A stretch of 6,429 nucleotides of DNA from the NCBI GenBank assembly GCA_023389175.1, contig JAEWEW010000022.1, forward strand, positions 1 to 6,429, given 5' to 3'. Origin of the DNA: Pseudomonadota bacterium (GTDB lineage Bacteria > Pseudomonadota > Gammaproteobacteria > Burkholderiales > Burkholderiaceae_E). The position numbers and the translations under genes were made by a program. Of the stretch, positions 1 through 5,318 are shown in pieces (position 1 is the first letter of the stretch; every line of letters begins with the position of its first letter). The notes under the pieces were generated by a model. The model ran no database searches. It was not told the DNA's origin and saw only the letters and a program-made list of their open reading frames with translations.

Positions 1-234
1 CGCCATGGGTGCTGCGGGGGGCGGTGCTGGTGACGGCGAGGCCGCAGGCGGCGCGGCCGCCTGCCTGGCGGGCGCGGAAGCAGGCGCGGGCGCAGCCGGC
101 ACAGACGACGATTGCGGAGCGCCGGCAGCGAGGCCGGGGGCGAGCAGGCAGGCCGCGACCGCCAGGCCGGCTGCCATCAGCGAGCCGTGCCGTCGCAAAG
201 GTCGCGACGGCTGGTATCGGGCCCCGTTCTTCAC
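1..234 (-). CDS. Secreted Ala/Pro-rich protein, N-terminal fragment (runs off left edge)
   Basis: The minus-strand frame is open from upstream of 234 to the left edge with no stop, so the gene is 3'-truncated by the window. From a GTG at 234 it encodes 78 visible residues. They start MKNGARYQPSRPLRRHGSL, a basic n-region, followed by a hydrophobic Ala/Leu stretch at about residues 19-38 ending LAAGA-PQ, a typical Sec signal peptide with an AxA-like cleavage site. After it comes a low-complexity Ala/Pro/Ser linker of the kind that tethers periplasmic or envelope domains. Other possible starts are TTG at 198 and ATG at 177. The ATG would leave a signal peptide without basic residues, so I prefer GTG or TTG. 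No start has a good Shine-Dalgarno sequence. A VAAC motif near residue 29 could be read as a lipobox, but the hydrophobic stretch continues past it. The functional domain lies outside the window, so no function is assigned. It lies 124 bp downstream of hppD on the same strand. Confidence 0.55.
   Translation of the reverse strand, partial: MKNGARYQPSRPLRRHGSLMAAGLAVAACLLAPGLAAGAPQSSSVPAAPAPASAPARQAAAPPAASPSPAPPPAAPMA
189..211. repeat. 8-bp inverted repeat at the start of the secreted-protein gene
   Basis: GCCGTCGC (189-196) and GCGACGGC (204-211) are perfect reverse complements with a 7-nt loop. The dyad covers the possible TTG start at 198 and lies just upstream of the possible ATG at 177. 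It could be an operator, an mRNA hairpin limiting translation, or chance in GC-rich coding sequence. Confidence 0.4.
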
Positions 235-332
235 GCGCGGAAGTGTAATGCCCGCATGGGCCCCGCCGGTCGTGCCCGCCGAGCCCGCTACTTCCGCATA
301 CGTTTGATACGAAGCGGATGCATGCGGTTGCC

Positions 333-358
333 CGGCGCCAGACTGGCGACAGGCGCCG
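333..358 (-). terminator. Stem-loop immediately after hppD stop codon (possible Rho-dependent or 3'-end hairpin)
   Basis: CGGCGCC (333-339) and GGCGCCG (352-358) form a perfect 7-bp stem with a 12-nt loop. The stem begins directly after the hppD TAG (359-361, minus strand). An alternative nested hairpin CGCCA-GAC-TGGCG lies at 336-348. No U-tract follows on the minus strand, so this is not a standard intrinsic terminator. It may stabilise the hppD mRNA 3' end or help stop transcription weakly before the secreted-protein gene. Confidence 0.35.
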
Positions 359-1471
359 CTACTGCGTCTTGACCACCCCGCGCCGCATCTGATCGAGCTC
401 GATCGATTCGAACAGCGCCTTGAAGTTGCCTTCACCGAAGCCGTCGTTGCCCTTGCGCTGGATGATCTCGAAGAAGATCGGGCCGATGACGGTCTGGGTG
501 AAGATCTGCAGCAGCAGCCCGCCGTCGTCGGTCGGCGCGCCGTCGACCAGGATCGCGTTGCGGCGCAGCCGCCCGACATCCTCGCCATGCCCCGGCAGGC
601 GCTTGTCGATCAGCTCGTAGTAGGTGTCCGGGGTCTCGAGGAAGCTCGCGCCGGCGGCGCGCAGCGACTCGACGGTGTGGTAGATGTCGTCGGTGCCGAG
701 CGCGATGTGCTGGATGCCCTCGCCGTGATACTCGTCCAGGTACTCCTGGATCTGACCTTGCTGCTCGTTGCCTTCCTCGTTGATCGGGATGCGGATCCGG
801 CCGCACGGGCTCGTCATCGCCCGGGACTTCACCCCGGTGGCCTTGCCCTCGATGTCGAAGTAGCGGATCTCGCGGAAATTGAACAGGCGCTCGTAGAACT
901 CGCACCATTCCTTCATCCGGCCGCGATGGACATTGTGGGTGAGATGATCGACGTACGACAGGCCGACGCCCTTCCAGCCGGCGTCGGCTTCAGCGGTCGC
1001 GGCGTCGAGCGGCACGAAGTCGACGTCGTAGATGTCGATGTCGCCGATCCCGCCGGCCCGCCCGCCCTTGCCGCGCCATCGGTCGACGAGGTAGATCAGC
1101 GAGTCGCCGATGCCCTTGATCGCGGGGATGTTCAGCTCCATCGGCCCTGACCGCGTATCGAAACCCCAGGCGCCAAGGTCGAGCGCGCGACGATAGGCGG
1201 CGGCCGCGTCCTCGACCCGGAACGCGATCGCGCAGATGGACGGCCCGTGCAAGCGGGCGAAGCGCTGCGCGAACGAGTCCGGCTCCGCGTTGACGATGAA
1301 GTTGATGGCGCCCTGGCGATAGAGCATCACGTTCTTGTGGCGATGGCGGGCGATCGCCTTGAATCCCATCTGCTCGAACACCTTGCCCATCGCGGCCGGG
1401 TCCGGCGCGGCGTACTCGATGAACTCGAATCCGGCGGTGCCCATCGGGTTGTCCCAGGTGTGGAAGGCCAT
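359..1471 (-). CDS. hppD: 4-hydroxyphenylpyruvate dioxygenase (HPPD)
   Basis: A complete 370-aa cytosolic non-haem Fe(II) enzyme that converts 4-hydroxyphenylpyruvate plus O2 to homogentisate and CO2, the committed step of phenylalanine/tyrosine breakdown. Length fits bacterial HPPDs. Two vicinal-oxygen-chelate (glyoxalase-like) halves are visible: a degenerate N-terminal domain (about 10-150) and the catalytic C-terminal domain (about 168-350). The expected iron ligands are His176 (in YVDHLTHNV), His255 (in GIQHIAL) and Glu335 (in IFFEIIQR). The C-terminal GNDGFGEGNFKALFESIE block is the family's signature lid helix region. The ATG at 1471 is preceded by an AGGAG Shine-Dalgarno sequence (minus strand, about 1479-1484) with good spacing. 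It is divergent from an Lrp-family regulator, a sensible arrangement for amino-acid-responsive control. Homogentisate dioxygenase and later pathway genes are not in this window. Confidence 0.97.
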   Translation of the reverse strand: MAFHTWDNPMGTAGFEFIEYAAPDPAAMGKVFEQMGFKAIARHRHKNVMLYRQGAINFIVNAEPDSFAQRFARLHGPSICAIAFRVEDAAAAYRRALDLGAWGFDTRSGPMELNIPAIKGIGDSLIYLVDRWRGKGGRAGGIGDIDIYDVDFVPLDAATAEADAGWKGVGLSYVDHLTHNVHRGRMKEWCEFYERLFNFREIRYFDIEGKATGVKSRAMTSPCGRIRIPINEEGNEQQGQIQEYLDEYHGEGIQHIALGTDDIYHTVESLRAAGASFLETPDTYYELIDKRLPGHGEDVGRLRRNAILVDGAPTDDGGLLLQIFTQTVIGPIFFEIIQRKGNDGFGEGNFKALFESIELDQMRRGVVKTQ

Positions 1472-1510
1472 GCTGCGATCTCCTGGCGTTGCGCGGTGAA
1501 TCGTGCCGGG

Positions 1511-1516
1511 ATTGTA
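1511..1516 (-). promoter_or_regulatory. Candidate -10 box for hppD
   Basis: On the minus strand this reads TACAAT, 5 of 6 matches to TATAAT, and would place the hppD transcript start near 1504, about 33 nt before the ATG. No good -35 hexamer lies 16-18 bp upstream, which fits a promoter that needs an activator. The GAACCGG repeats at 1544-1563 lie about 40-60 bp upstream of the predicted start, the usual place for an activator. Confidence 0.4.
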
Positions 1517-1543
1517 GGGTCGATGGCGCCGCGGATGCTTGCA

Positions 1544-1563
1544 GAACCGGCCCTGGGAACCGG
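1544..1563. promoter_or_regulatory. GAACCGG direct repeat, candidate operator between hppD and its divergent regulator
   Basis: GAACCGG occurs at 1544-1550 and again at 1557-1563, a 13-bp period, with 9 of 13 bases shared between extended units. It lies upstream of the hppD -10 box and overlaps the -35 region of the divergent regulator gene. That geometry suits activation of hppD together with autorepression. Binding by the adjacent Lrp-family protein is inferred, not shown. Confidence 0.4.
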
Positions 1564-1574
1564 ACTTTTCGTCC

Positions 1575-1580
1575 TAGAAT
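1575..1580 (+). promoter_or_regulatory. Candidate -10 box for the Lrp-family regulator
   Basis: TAGAAT matches TATAAT at 5 of 6 positions and would start transcription near 1587, about 22 nt before the ATG at 1609. The hexamer at the expected -35 position (CCTGGG) is poor. No clear Shine-Dalgarno sequence precedes the ATG, so translation may be weak, as is common for regulators. Confidence 0.33.
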
Positions 1581-1608
1581 TGCCAAAAATCCATCATCAC
1601 GCAATCCA

Positions 1609-2100
1609 ATGCCAAGAATCGAGCTCGACGGCACCGATATCGCAATCCTCGACATCCTCCAGGCGGATGCCGGCATCAGCAACCAGGCGTTGGCCGATCG
1701 GGTCTTCCTGTCGCCGTCTCCCTGCCTGCGTCGGGTGCGCCGACTGGAGGAAAGCGGCGTCATCCGCCGCCAGGTCGCCCTGCTGGACCCGGCTGCCGTG
1801 GGCATCGGGCTGCTCGCGTACGTCAACGTGAAGCTGGAGAAGCGCCGCCAGGTCGCGGACGGGCGATTCGCCTTCGACGCCTTCCGGGACGACGTGCAGG
1901 CGTGGCCCGAAGTGGTGGCGTGCTATGCGATGTCCGGGGACCTGGACTACCTGATGCGGGTGCAGGCGCGTGACCTGGAGGACTTCTCGCGGTTCGTGAT
2001 GGACCGGCTGCTCAAGCACCCCGCGGTGCTGGACATCCGGTCCAGCTTCGCGCTGGACCGGATCAAGGAGACGACGGCGCTGCCGTTGCGGCTGAGATAG
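1609..2100 (+). CDS. Lrp/AsnC-family transcriptional regulator, probable local regulator of hppD
   Basis: A 163-aa DNA-binding protein with the usual Lrp length and layout. The N-terminal winged helix-turn-helix covers about residues 8-57: LDGTDIAILDILQ opens helix 1, ISNQALADRV is helix 2, and LSPSPCLRRVRRLEESG is the recognition helix and wing, closely matching E. coli Lrp (LSPTPCLERVRRLE). An RAM/ligand-binding alpha-beta domain follows (about 65-155), with VVACYAMSGDLDYLMRVQ corresponding to Lrp's CHLVSGDFDYLL. The reading frame continues upstream to an ATG at 1489, but those 40 residues are unlike the family and the Lrp homology begins at MPRIELD, so the ATG at 1609 is chosen. It is divergent from hppD. 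A divergent hpdR-hpdA pair in Sinorhizobium is known to respond to tyrosine and 4-hydroxyphenylpyruvate, so a similar effector is plausible here; this is inference. Its stop is 11 bp from the convergent ahpF stop. Confidence 0.9.
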   Translation: MPRIELDGTDIAILDILQADAGISNQALADRVFLSPSPCLRRVRRLEESGVIRRQVALLDPAAVGIGLLAYVNVKLEKRRQVADGRFAFDAFRDDVQAWPEVVACYAMSGDLDYLMRVQARDLEDFSRFVMDRLLKHPAVLDIRSSFALDRIKETTALPLRLR

Positions 2101-2111
2101 GCCGCCGGGGT

Positions 2112-3713
2112 TCAGGCCGCGGCTGCTTCCTTCTCGGCGACGATCGCCGGCTCGGCCGGGGCCGAGTTGCGGATCAGGTAGTCGAAGGCGGACAGGGCGG
2201 CCTTCGCGCCGTCGCCGGCGGCGATCACGATCTGCTTGTACGGGACGGTGGTGGCATCGCCCGCCGCGAAGACACCGGGGATCGAGGTCTCGCCCCGCGC
2301 GTCCACCTCGATCTCGCCGAACCGCGAAAGCCCGACCGAGCCCTTCAGGAACTCGGTGTTGGGCACCAGGCCGATCTGCACGAACACGCCCTCCAGCGCG
2401 ACCTCATGGCCGGCTCCGGTCGCGCGGTCGGTGTAGCGCAGCCCGTTCACCTTGCCGTCGGCGCCGGTGATCTCGGTCGTCTGGGCGTTCTTCACCACCG
2501 TCACGTTGGGCAGGCTGTAGAGCTTGCGCTGCAGGACCGCGTCGGCGCGCAGCTCGGGCGCGAACTCGATCAGGGTGACGTGGGCGACGATGCCGGCCAG
2601 GTCGATCGCCGCTTCGACGCCGGAGTTCCCGCCGCCGACCACCGCGACCCGCTTGCCCTTGTACAGGGGGCCGTCGCAGTGCGGGCAGTAGGCCACGCCG
2701 CGGTTGCGGTACTCCTGCTCGCCCGGCACGTTGATGTTGCGCCAGCGGGCGCCGGTGGCGAGGATCACGGTCCGGCCCTTGACGGTCGCACCGCTCTCGA
2801 GGCGAACCTCGAAGAGGCCGGCTTCGTTGTCGCGTTGCAGGGCAGTCGCCTTCTGCAGGTTCATCACGTCGACCTCATAGGCCTTGACGTGCTGCTCCAG
2901 CGCAACCGCGAACTGCGGTCCTTCGGTGTGCTGCACCGAGATGTAATTCTCGATCGCCATGGTGTCCAGCACCTGGCCACCGAAGCGCTCGGCGACGATA
3001 CCGGTGCGGATGCCCTTGCGGGCCGCGTAGACCGCCGCGGCCGCACCGGCCGGTCCGCCGCCGACGATCAGGACGTCGAAAGGCTCCTTGGCGCTGATCG
3101 CTTCGGCCTTGCGCGAGCCGGCGCTGCTGTCGAGCCTGGCGAGGATCTCCTCGAGGCTGGTGCGCCCCTGGCCGAACTGCTCGCCATTGAGGAAGGTGGT
3201 CGGTACCGCCATCACCTCGCGCCGGCCGACTTCCTCCTGGAAAAGCGCCCCGTCGATCGTCACCGAGCGTATCCTCGGGTTGACGGCCGACATCACGTTG
3301 AGCGCCTGGACCACGTTCGGGCAGTTCTGGCAGCTGAGGGAGACGTAGGTCTCGAAGAGGTACTCGCCGGGCAACGCCCGGATCTGGGCGATCACCTCCG
3401 GCTCGAGCTTGAGCGGATGCCCGCCCGACTGCAGGAGCGCGAGGACCAGCGAAGTGAACTCGTGGCCGAGCGGTATCGCGGCGAAGCCGATGCCGGGCTC
3501 GGCACCCGGGCGGCCGATGGTGAACGAGGGCCTGCGCGCGTCGGCACCATCCTCCTTGAGGGTGATCTGGCCGGAGAGCGCGGCGATCTCGCGCAGGAAG
3601 TCGCGCATCTCGCGGGACTTGGCACCCTCGTCCAGGCTCGCGACGAGCTCGATCGGCTGCGCGATCCGTTCCAGGTAGCCTTTCAGCTGGGTCTTGAGGG
3701 AGGCATCCAACAT
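2112..3713 (-). CDS. ahpF: Alkyl hydroperoxide reductase subunit F (AhpF), NADH:peroxiredoxin reductase
   Basis: A 533-aa cytosolic flavoprotein disulfide reductase that passes electrons from NADH through FAD and two cysteine pairs to AhpC. N-terminal tandem thioredoxin-fold domain (about 1-195) carries the CxxC pair Cys128-Cys131 (SCQNCP) and the cis-Pro loop VPTTFLNG (about 170-177). The thioredoxin-reductase-like part follows: FAD motif VGGGPAG (217-223), redox CxxC Cys343-Cys346 in YCPHCDGPL, NAD(H) motif VVGGGNSG (358-365), and the C-terminal FAD motif GVFAAGDATTVPYKQ. The ATG at 3713 (MLDASLKTQL) matches the E. coli start (MLDTNMKTQL). A TTG two codons upstream (3719) is possible but unlikely. 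The Shine-Dalgarno sequence is weak (GGGA). The last residues form an Ala/Glu-rich tail (APAEPAIVAEKEAAAA) beyond the E. coli end. It follows ahpC after a structured 137-bp spacer. Confidence 0.97.
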   Translation of the reverse strand: MLDASLKTQLKGYLERIAQPIELVASLDEGAKSREMRDFLREIAALSGQITLKEDGADARRPSFTIGRPGAEPGIGFAAIPLGHEFTSLVLALLQSGGHPLKLEPEVIAQIRALPGEYLFETYVSLSCQNCPNVVQALNVMSAVNPRIRSVTIDGALFQEEVGRREVMAVPTTFLNGEQFGQGRTSLEEILARLDSSAGSRKAEAISAKEPFDVLIVGGGPAGAAAAVYAARKGIRTGIVAERFGGQVLDTMAIENYISVQHTEGPQFAVALEQHVKAYEVDVMNLQKATALQRDNEAGLFEVRLESGATVKGRTVILATGARWRNINVPGEQEYRNRGVAYCPHCDGPLYKGKRVAVVGGGNSGVEAAIDLAGIVAHVTLIEFAPELRADAVLQRKLYSLPNVTVVKNAQTTEITGADGKVNGLRYTDRATGAGHEVALEGVFVQIGLVPNTEFLKGSVGLSRFGEIEVDARGETSIPGVFAAGDATTVPYKQIVIAAGDGAKAALSAFDYLIRNSAPAEPAIVAEKEAAAA

Positions 3714-3742
3714 GATCAAATCCCGTTATCTCGAAATGCTGC

Positions 3743-3766
3743 GGTTGCGTCTGGGGTTGCGTCTGG
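3743..3766. repeat. Exact 12-bp tandem duplication upstream of ahpF
   Basis: GGTTGCGTCTGG occurs twice head to tail (3743-3754, 3755-3766), with no mismatch. It lies in the ahpC-ahpF spacer, about 30-53 bp upstream of the ahpF ATG on the minus strand. It could be a slippage product, a length-variable tract, or paired binding sites. Confidence 0.85.
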
Positions 3767-3773
3767 TCCGGTG

Positions 3774-3796
3774 GCCCGGGCGCGGTGCGCCCGGGC
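3774..3796 (-). other. Intercistronic hairpin 2 (10-bp GC stem) in the ahpC-ahpF spacer
   Basis: GCCCGGGCGC (3774-3783) and GCGCCCGGGC (3787-3796) are perfect reverse complements around a 3-nt loop. The all-GC 10-bp stem would be very stable in RNA. No U-tract follows, so it is more likely an mRNA-stabilising or attenuating element than a full terminator. Confidence 0.65.
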
Positions 3797-3810
3797 GTTG
3801 GCTTCCCTCG

Positions 3811-3828
3811 GTGCCGCCGGGGCGGCAC
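3811..3828 (-). other. Intercistronic hairpin 1 after ahpC
   Basis: GTGCCGCC (3811-3818) pairs with GGCGGCAC (3821-3828) across a 2-nt centre, realistically a 7-bp stem with a 4-nt loop. It starts about 22 nt after the ahpC stop on the minus strand and has no U-tract. With the hairpin at 3774-3796 it could protect the ahpC mRNA 3' end and lower readthrough into ahpF, giving more AhpC than AhpF. Confidence 0.65.
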
Positions 3829-3850
3829 TGGCAGGGCATGCCGGGGGTGG

Positions 3851-4414
3851 TCAGATCTTGCCGACCAGGTCGAGCGAGGGCTTCAGGGTCTCCTGGCCTT
3901 CTTCCCACTTGGCGGGGCAGACTTCGTTCGGGTGGGCGGCCACGTACTGGGCGGCCTTGACCTTGCGAAGCAGCTCGGAGGCGTCACGGCCGATGCCGTT
4001 GTCGTGGATCTCGCAGAGCTTGATCTGGCCTTCGGGATTGATCACGAAGGTGCCGCGCAGCGCCAGGCCTTCTTCCTCGATCAGCACGTCGAAGTTGCGC
4101 GCGAGCGTGGCGGTCGGGTCACCCACCATCGTGTACTTGACCTTGCCGATCGCCGGCGAGGTGTCGTGCCAGGCCTTGTGCGCGAAGTGCGTGTCGGTGG
4201 AGACGCTGTAGATCTCGACGCCCAGCTTCTTGAACGCCTCGTAGTTGTCGGCGAGGTCCTCGAGCTCCGTCGGGCATACGAACGTGAAGTCGGCCGGGTA
4301 GAACACCACCACGGACCACTTGCCCTTCAGGCTCTGGTCGGTGACTTCGATGAACTTGCCGTCCTTGTAGGCATTGGCTTTGAAGGGCTTGATTTGGGTA
4401 TTGATCAGTGACAT
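3851..4414 (-). CDS. ahpC: Alkyl hydroperoxide reductase subunit C (AhpC), 2-Cys peroxiredoxin
   Basis: A complete 187-aa cytosolic peroxiredoxin of the AhpC/Prx1 class that reduces H2O2, alkyl hydroperoxides and likely peroxynitrite. It has the same length and ending (SLDLVGKI) as E. coli AhpC. The active site is FYPADFTFVCPTE, with peroxidatic Cys47, Thr44 and Pro40; Arg120 (ALRGTF) completes the catalytic set. The resolving Cys166 lies in EVCPAKW near the C terminus, giving the typical 2-Cys intersubunit disulfide. The C-terminal region keeps the NGIGRDASELLRK segment close to the E. coli form. The ATG at 4414 has an AGGAAG Shine-Dalgarno sequence 6 nt upstream (minus strand, 4421-4426). 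It is first in the ahpC-ahpF pair, and its reductant AhpF is encoded next. The AT-rich region upstream (about 4491-4530) is the likely promoter, possibly under OxyR. Confidence 0.98.
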   Translation of the reverse strand: MSLINTQIKPFKANAYKDGKFIEVTDQSLKGKWSVVVFYPADFTFVCPTELEDLADNYEAFKKLGVEIYSVSTDTHFAHKAWHDTSPAIGKVKYTMVGDPTATLARNFDVLIEEEGLALRGTFVINPEGQIKLCEIHDNGIGRDASELLRKVKAAQYVAAHPNEVCPAKWEEGQETLKPSLDLVGKI

Positions 4415-4493
4415 TGCGTGCTTCCTGTATGGGTTGTTGAAGGAGGAGGAATTCGTTGATGAGAATGATCCGCGATGCGCGGCGATACGTAAA

Positions 4494-4530
4494 ATGAATT
4501 AATTAAATTGCGAAGTTCGCATTTAGCTAT
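4494..4530 (-). promoter_or_regulatory. AT-rich ahpC promoter region with palindrome and partial OxyR-like site
   Basis: This is by far the most AT-rich stretch of the window. It contains the 13-bp palindrome TGCGAA-G-TTCGCA (4509-4521) and, on the minus strand, a -10-like TTTAAT (4502-4507). Against the E. coli OxyR pattern (ATAG, CTAT, ATAG, CTAT spaced by 7) the minus strand matches 12 of 20 defined positions by my count. Only the first ATAG tetrad is complete, so OxyR binding is suggestive at best. The leader to the ahpC ATG would be about 80 nt. Confidence 0.45.
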
Positions 4531-4630
4531 GGCGCTGGCCGCCGCTGACCGCGAGAACCTGCGTCTCCGAGTCAGATCGGGTCGATCGCGCGGGAGTCAA
4601 CCGCGCTGCAGCAAGTCGCCGAGCCGCGCG

Positions 4631-4663
4631 CTACCCGGGCCTGCCGAGGCAGGGCGGGGGTAG
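4631..4663 (-). other. Hairpin in the 314-bp gap between the DUF3501 gene and ahpC
   Basis: CTACCC (4631-4636) pairs with GGGTAG (4658-4663), and CCTGC (4640-4644) with GCAGG (4649-4653) over a CGAG loop, with a small internal loop between. It lies 66-98 nt downstream of the DUF3501 stop on the minus strand. There is no U-tract, so it is a possible 3'-end or Rho-linked structure only. Apart from this and the ahpC promoter region, I see no gene or RNA in 4415-4728. Confidence 0.4.
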
Positions 4664-4728
4664 GCAACTACGAGCGGATGGCTGCTTCTGAAGTCCCTTG
4701 GGCAGGACGTCTTGGCTGAAGCGGTCGC

Positions 4729-5307
4729 TTACTTCAAATCGCCGGCGAGGCTGACCAGGGTTTCCGGCGGGATCTCGACATGGGCCGGATAGTTGGTGTG
4801 GTCGCAGCCGAGCTTCACGCTCGCGCCGGCCAGGATGGCGCGGCGCATCGGGTCGGAAAACTCGAACCGGACGAAGTGGACGGCCGAGGTCTTCTCCTCG
4901 TTCTCCCGGTCCAGGTCCTCGTCCGCGATCGCGTAGACGCGGGCATGCCCCTCCACCTCGACGAAGAGCCGGTCCTCGATCCCGATCAGCCGCGCGAGCT
5001 CGCGGCGGCGCTCGTTCGGGTCAGGATACTCGATCAGCACCGTGGCCTTCCAGTTGCTGCCGTCCGGCACCAGCGGCGCGTAGGCGTCGATCTCGGCCTG
5101 GATGCCGTCCTCGTCGAAGATCTTCTCGATGCGAAGCATCTCCTGGATCTGCACCCGCACCGTCTGCTCATCCTCGAACTGCAGGTTCAGGTGCTGGCCG
5201 AGATGCACGCTGCGCAGGCGACGGTGGGCGATCCGCTCTGCCTTGTGGGCCTTGCGGTGCTTGTCGTAGGCCTCCAGGCTCATCAGGCTGTCGCGCGTGA
5301 TCGTCAT
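4729..5307 (-). CDS. DUF3501 family protein
   Basis: A 192-aa soluble protein of unknown function. The family is recognised from the segment FEDEQTVRVQIQEMLRIEKIF (split here at residues 44-64), typical of DUF3501. Charged N-terminal helix region (about 10-35), then a mainly beta/alpha body with many acidic residues. There is a single cysteine, Cys168, in the motif KLGCDHTNYPAHV, where Cys168, Asp169, His170 and Tyr173 could form a metal or redox site; that is inference. There is no signal peptide or membrane segment. The reading frame continues upstream, but the ATG at 5307 has an AAGGAG Shine-Dalgarno sequence 6 nt away (minus strand, 5314-5319) and begins the family homology, so it is chosen. 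That sequence overlaps the stop of the upstream Fe-S oxidoreductase, and the genes are 11 bp apart, so translation is probably coupled and the products likely work together. Confidence 0.88.
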   Translation of the reverse strand: MTITRDSLMSLEAYDKHRKAHKAERIAHRRLRSVHLGQHLNLQFEDEQTVRVQIQEMLRIEKIFDEDGIQAEIDAYAPLVPDGSNWKATVLIEYPDPNERRRELARLIGIEDRLFVEVEGHARVYAIADEDLDRENEEKTSAVHFVRFEFSDPMRRAILAGASVKLGCDHTNYPAHVEIPPETLVSLAGDLK

Positions 5308-5318
5308 CGGGCGCTCCT

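Noticed and set aside
5..307. Plus-strand ORFs of 79-100 aa at the left edge
   Set aside because: Their Gly/Ala/Arg-rich translations are low-complexity mirrors of the Ala/Pro linker and signal peptide on the minus strand; no family features.
1579..1605. ATTGC-N17-GCAAT inverted repeat before the Lrp-type gene
   Set aside because: Five-base arms with a long spacer are likely by chance; no match to a known operator that I can defend.
1489..1608. 40-residue extension of the Lrp-type regulator from ATG 1489
   Set aside because: Not like Lrp proteins, and it would run through both candidate promoters and the GAACCGG repeats.
2101..2123. GCCGC...GCGGC hairpin between the convergent stops as a bidirectional terminator
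   Set aside because: Only a 5-bp stem with a 13-nt loop and no T-tract on either strand, partly inside ahpF coding sequence.
2875..3828. 317-aa minus-strand ORF overlapping ahpF in another frame
   Set aside because: Arg/Pro-rich shadow of ahpF; the hairpin and tandem repeat in the spacer account for its QTQPQTQPQ segment.
2406..4211. 601-aa plus-strand ORF spanning ahpF, the spacer and part of ahpC
   Set aside because: It lies antisense to two certain genes; the translation is Arg/Gly/Asp/Val-biased as expected for the reverse of a high-GC gene, with no domain.
4529..4663. 44-aa plus-strand ORF in the ahpC upstream region
   Set aside because: No SD and Arg/Ser/Pro-biased composition; its end coincides with the hairpin at 4631-4663. 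No support for translation.
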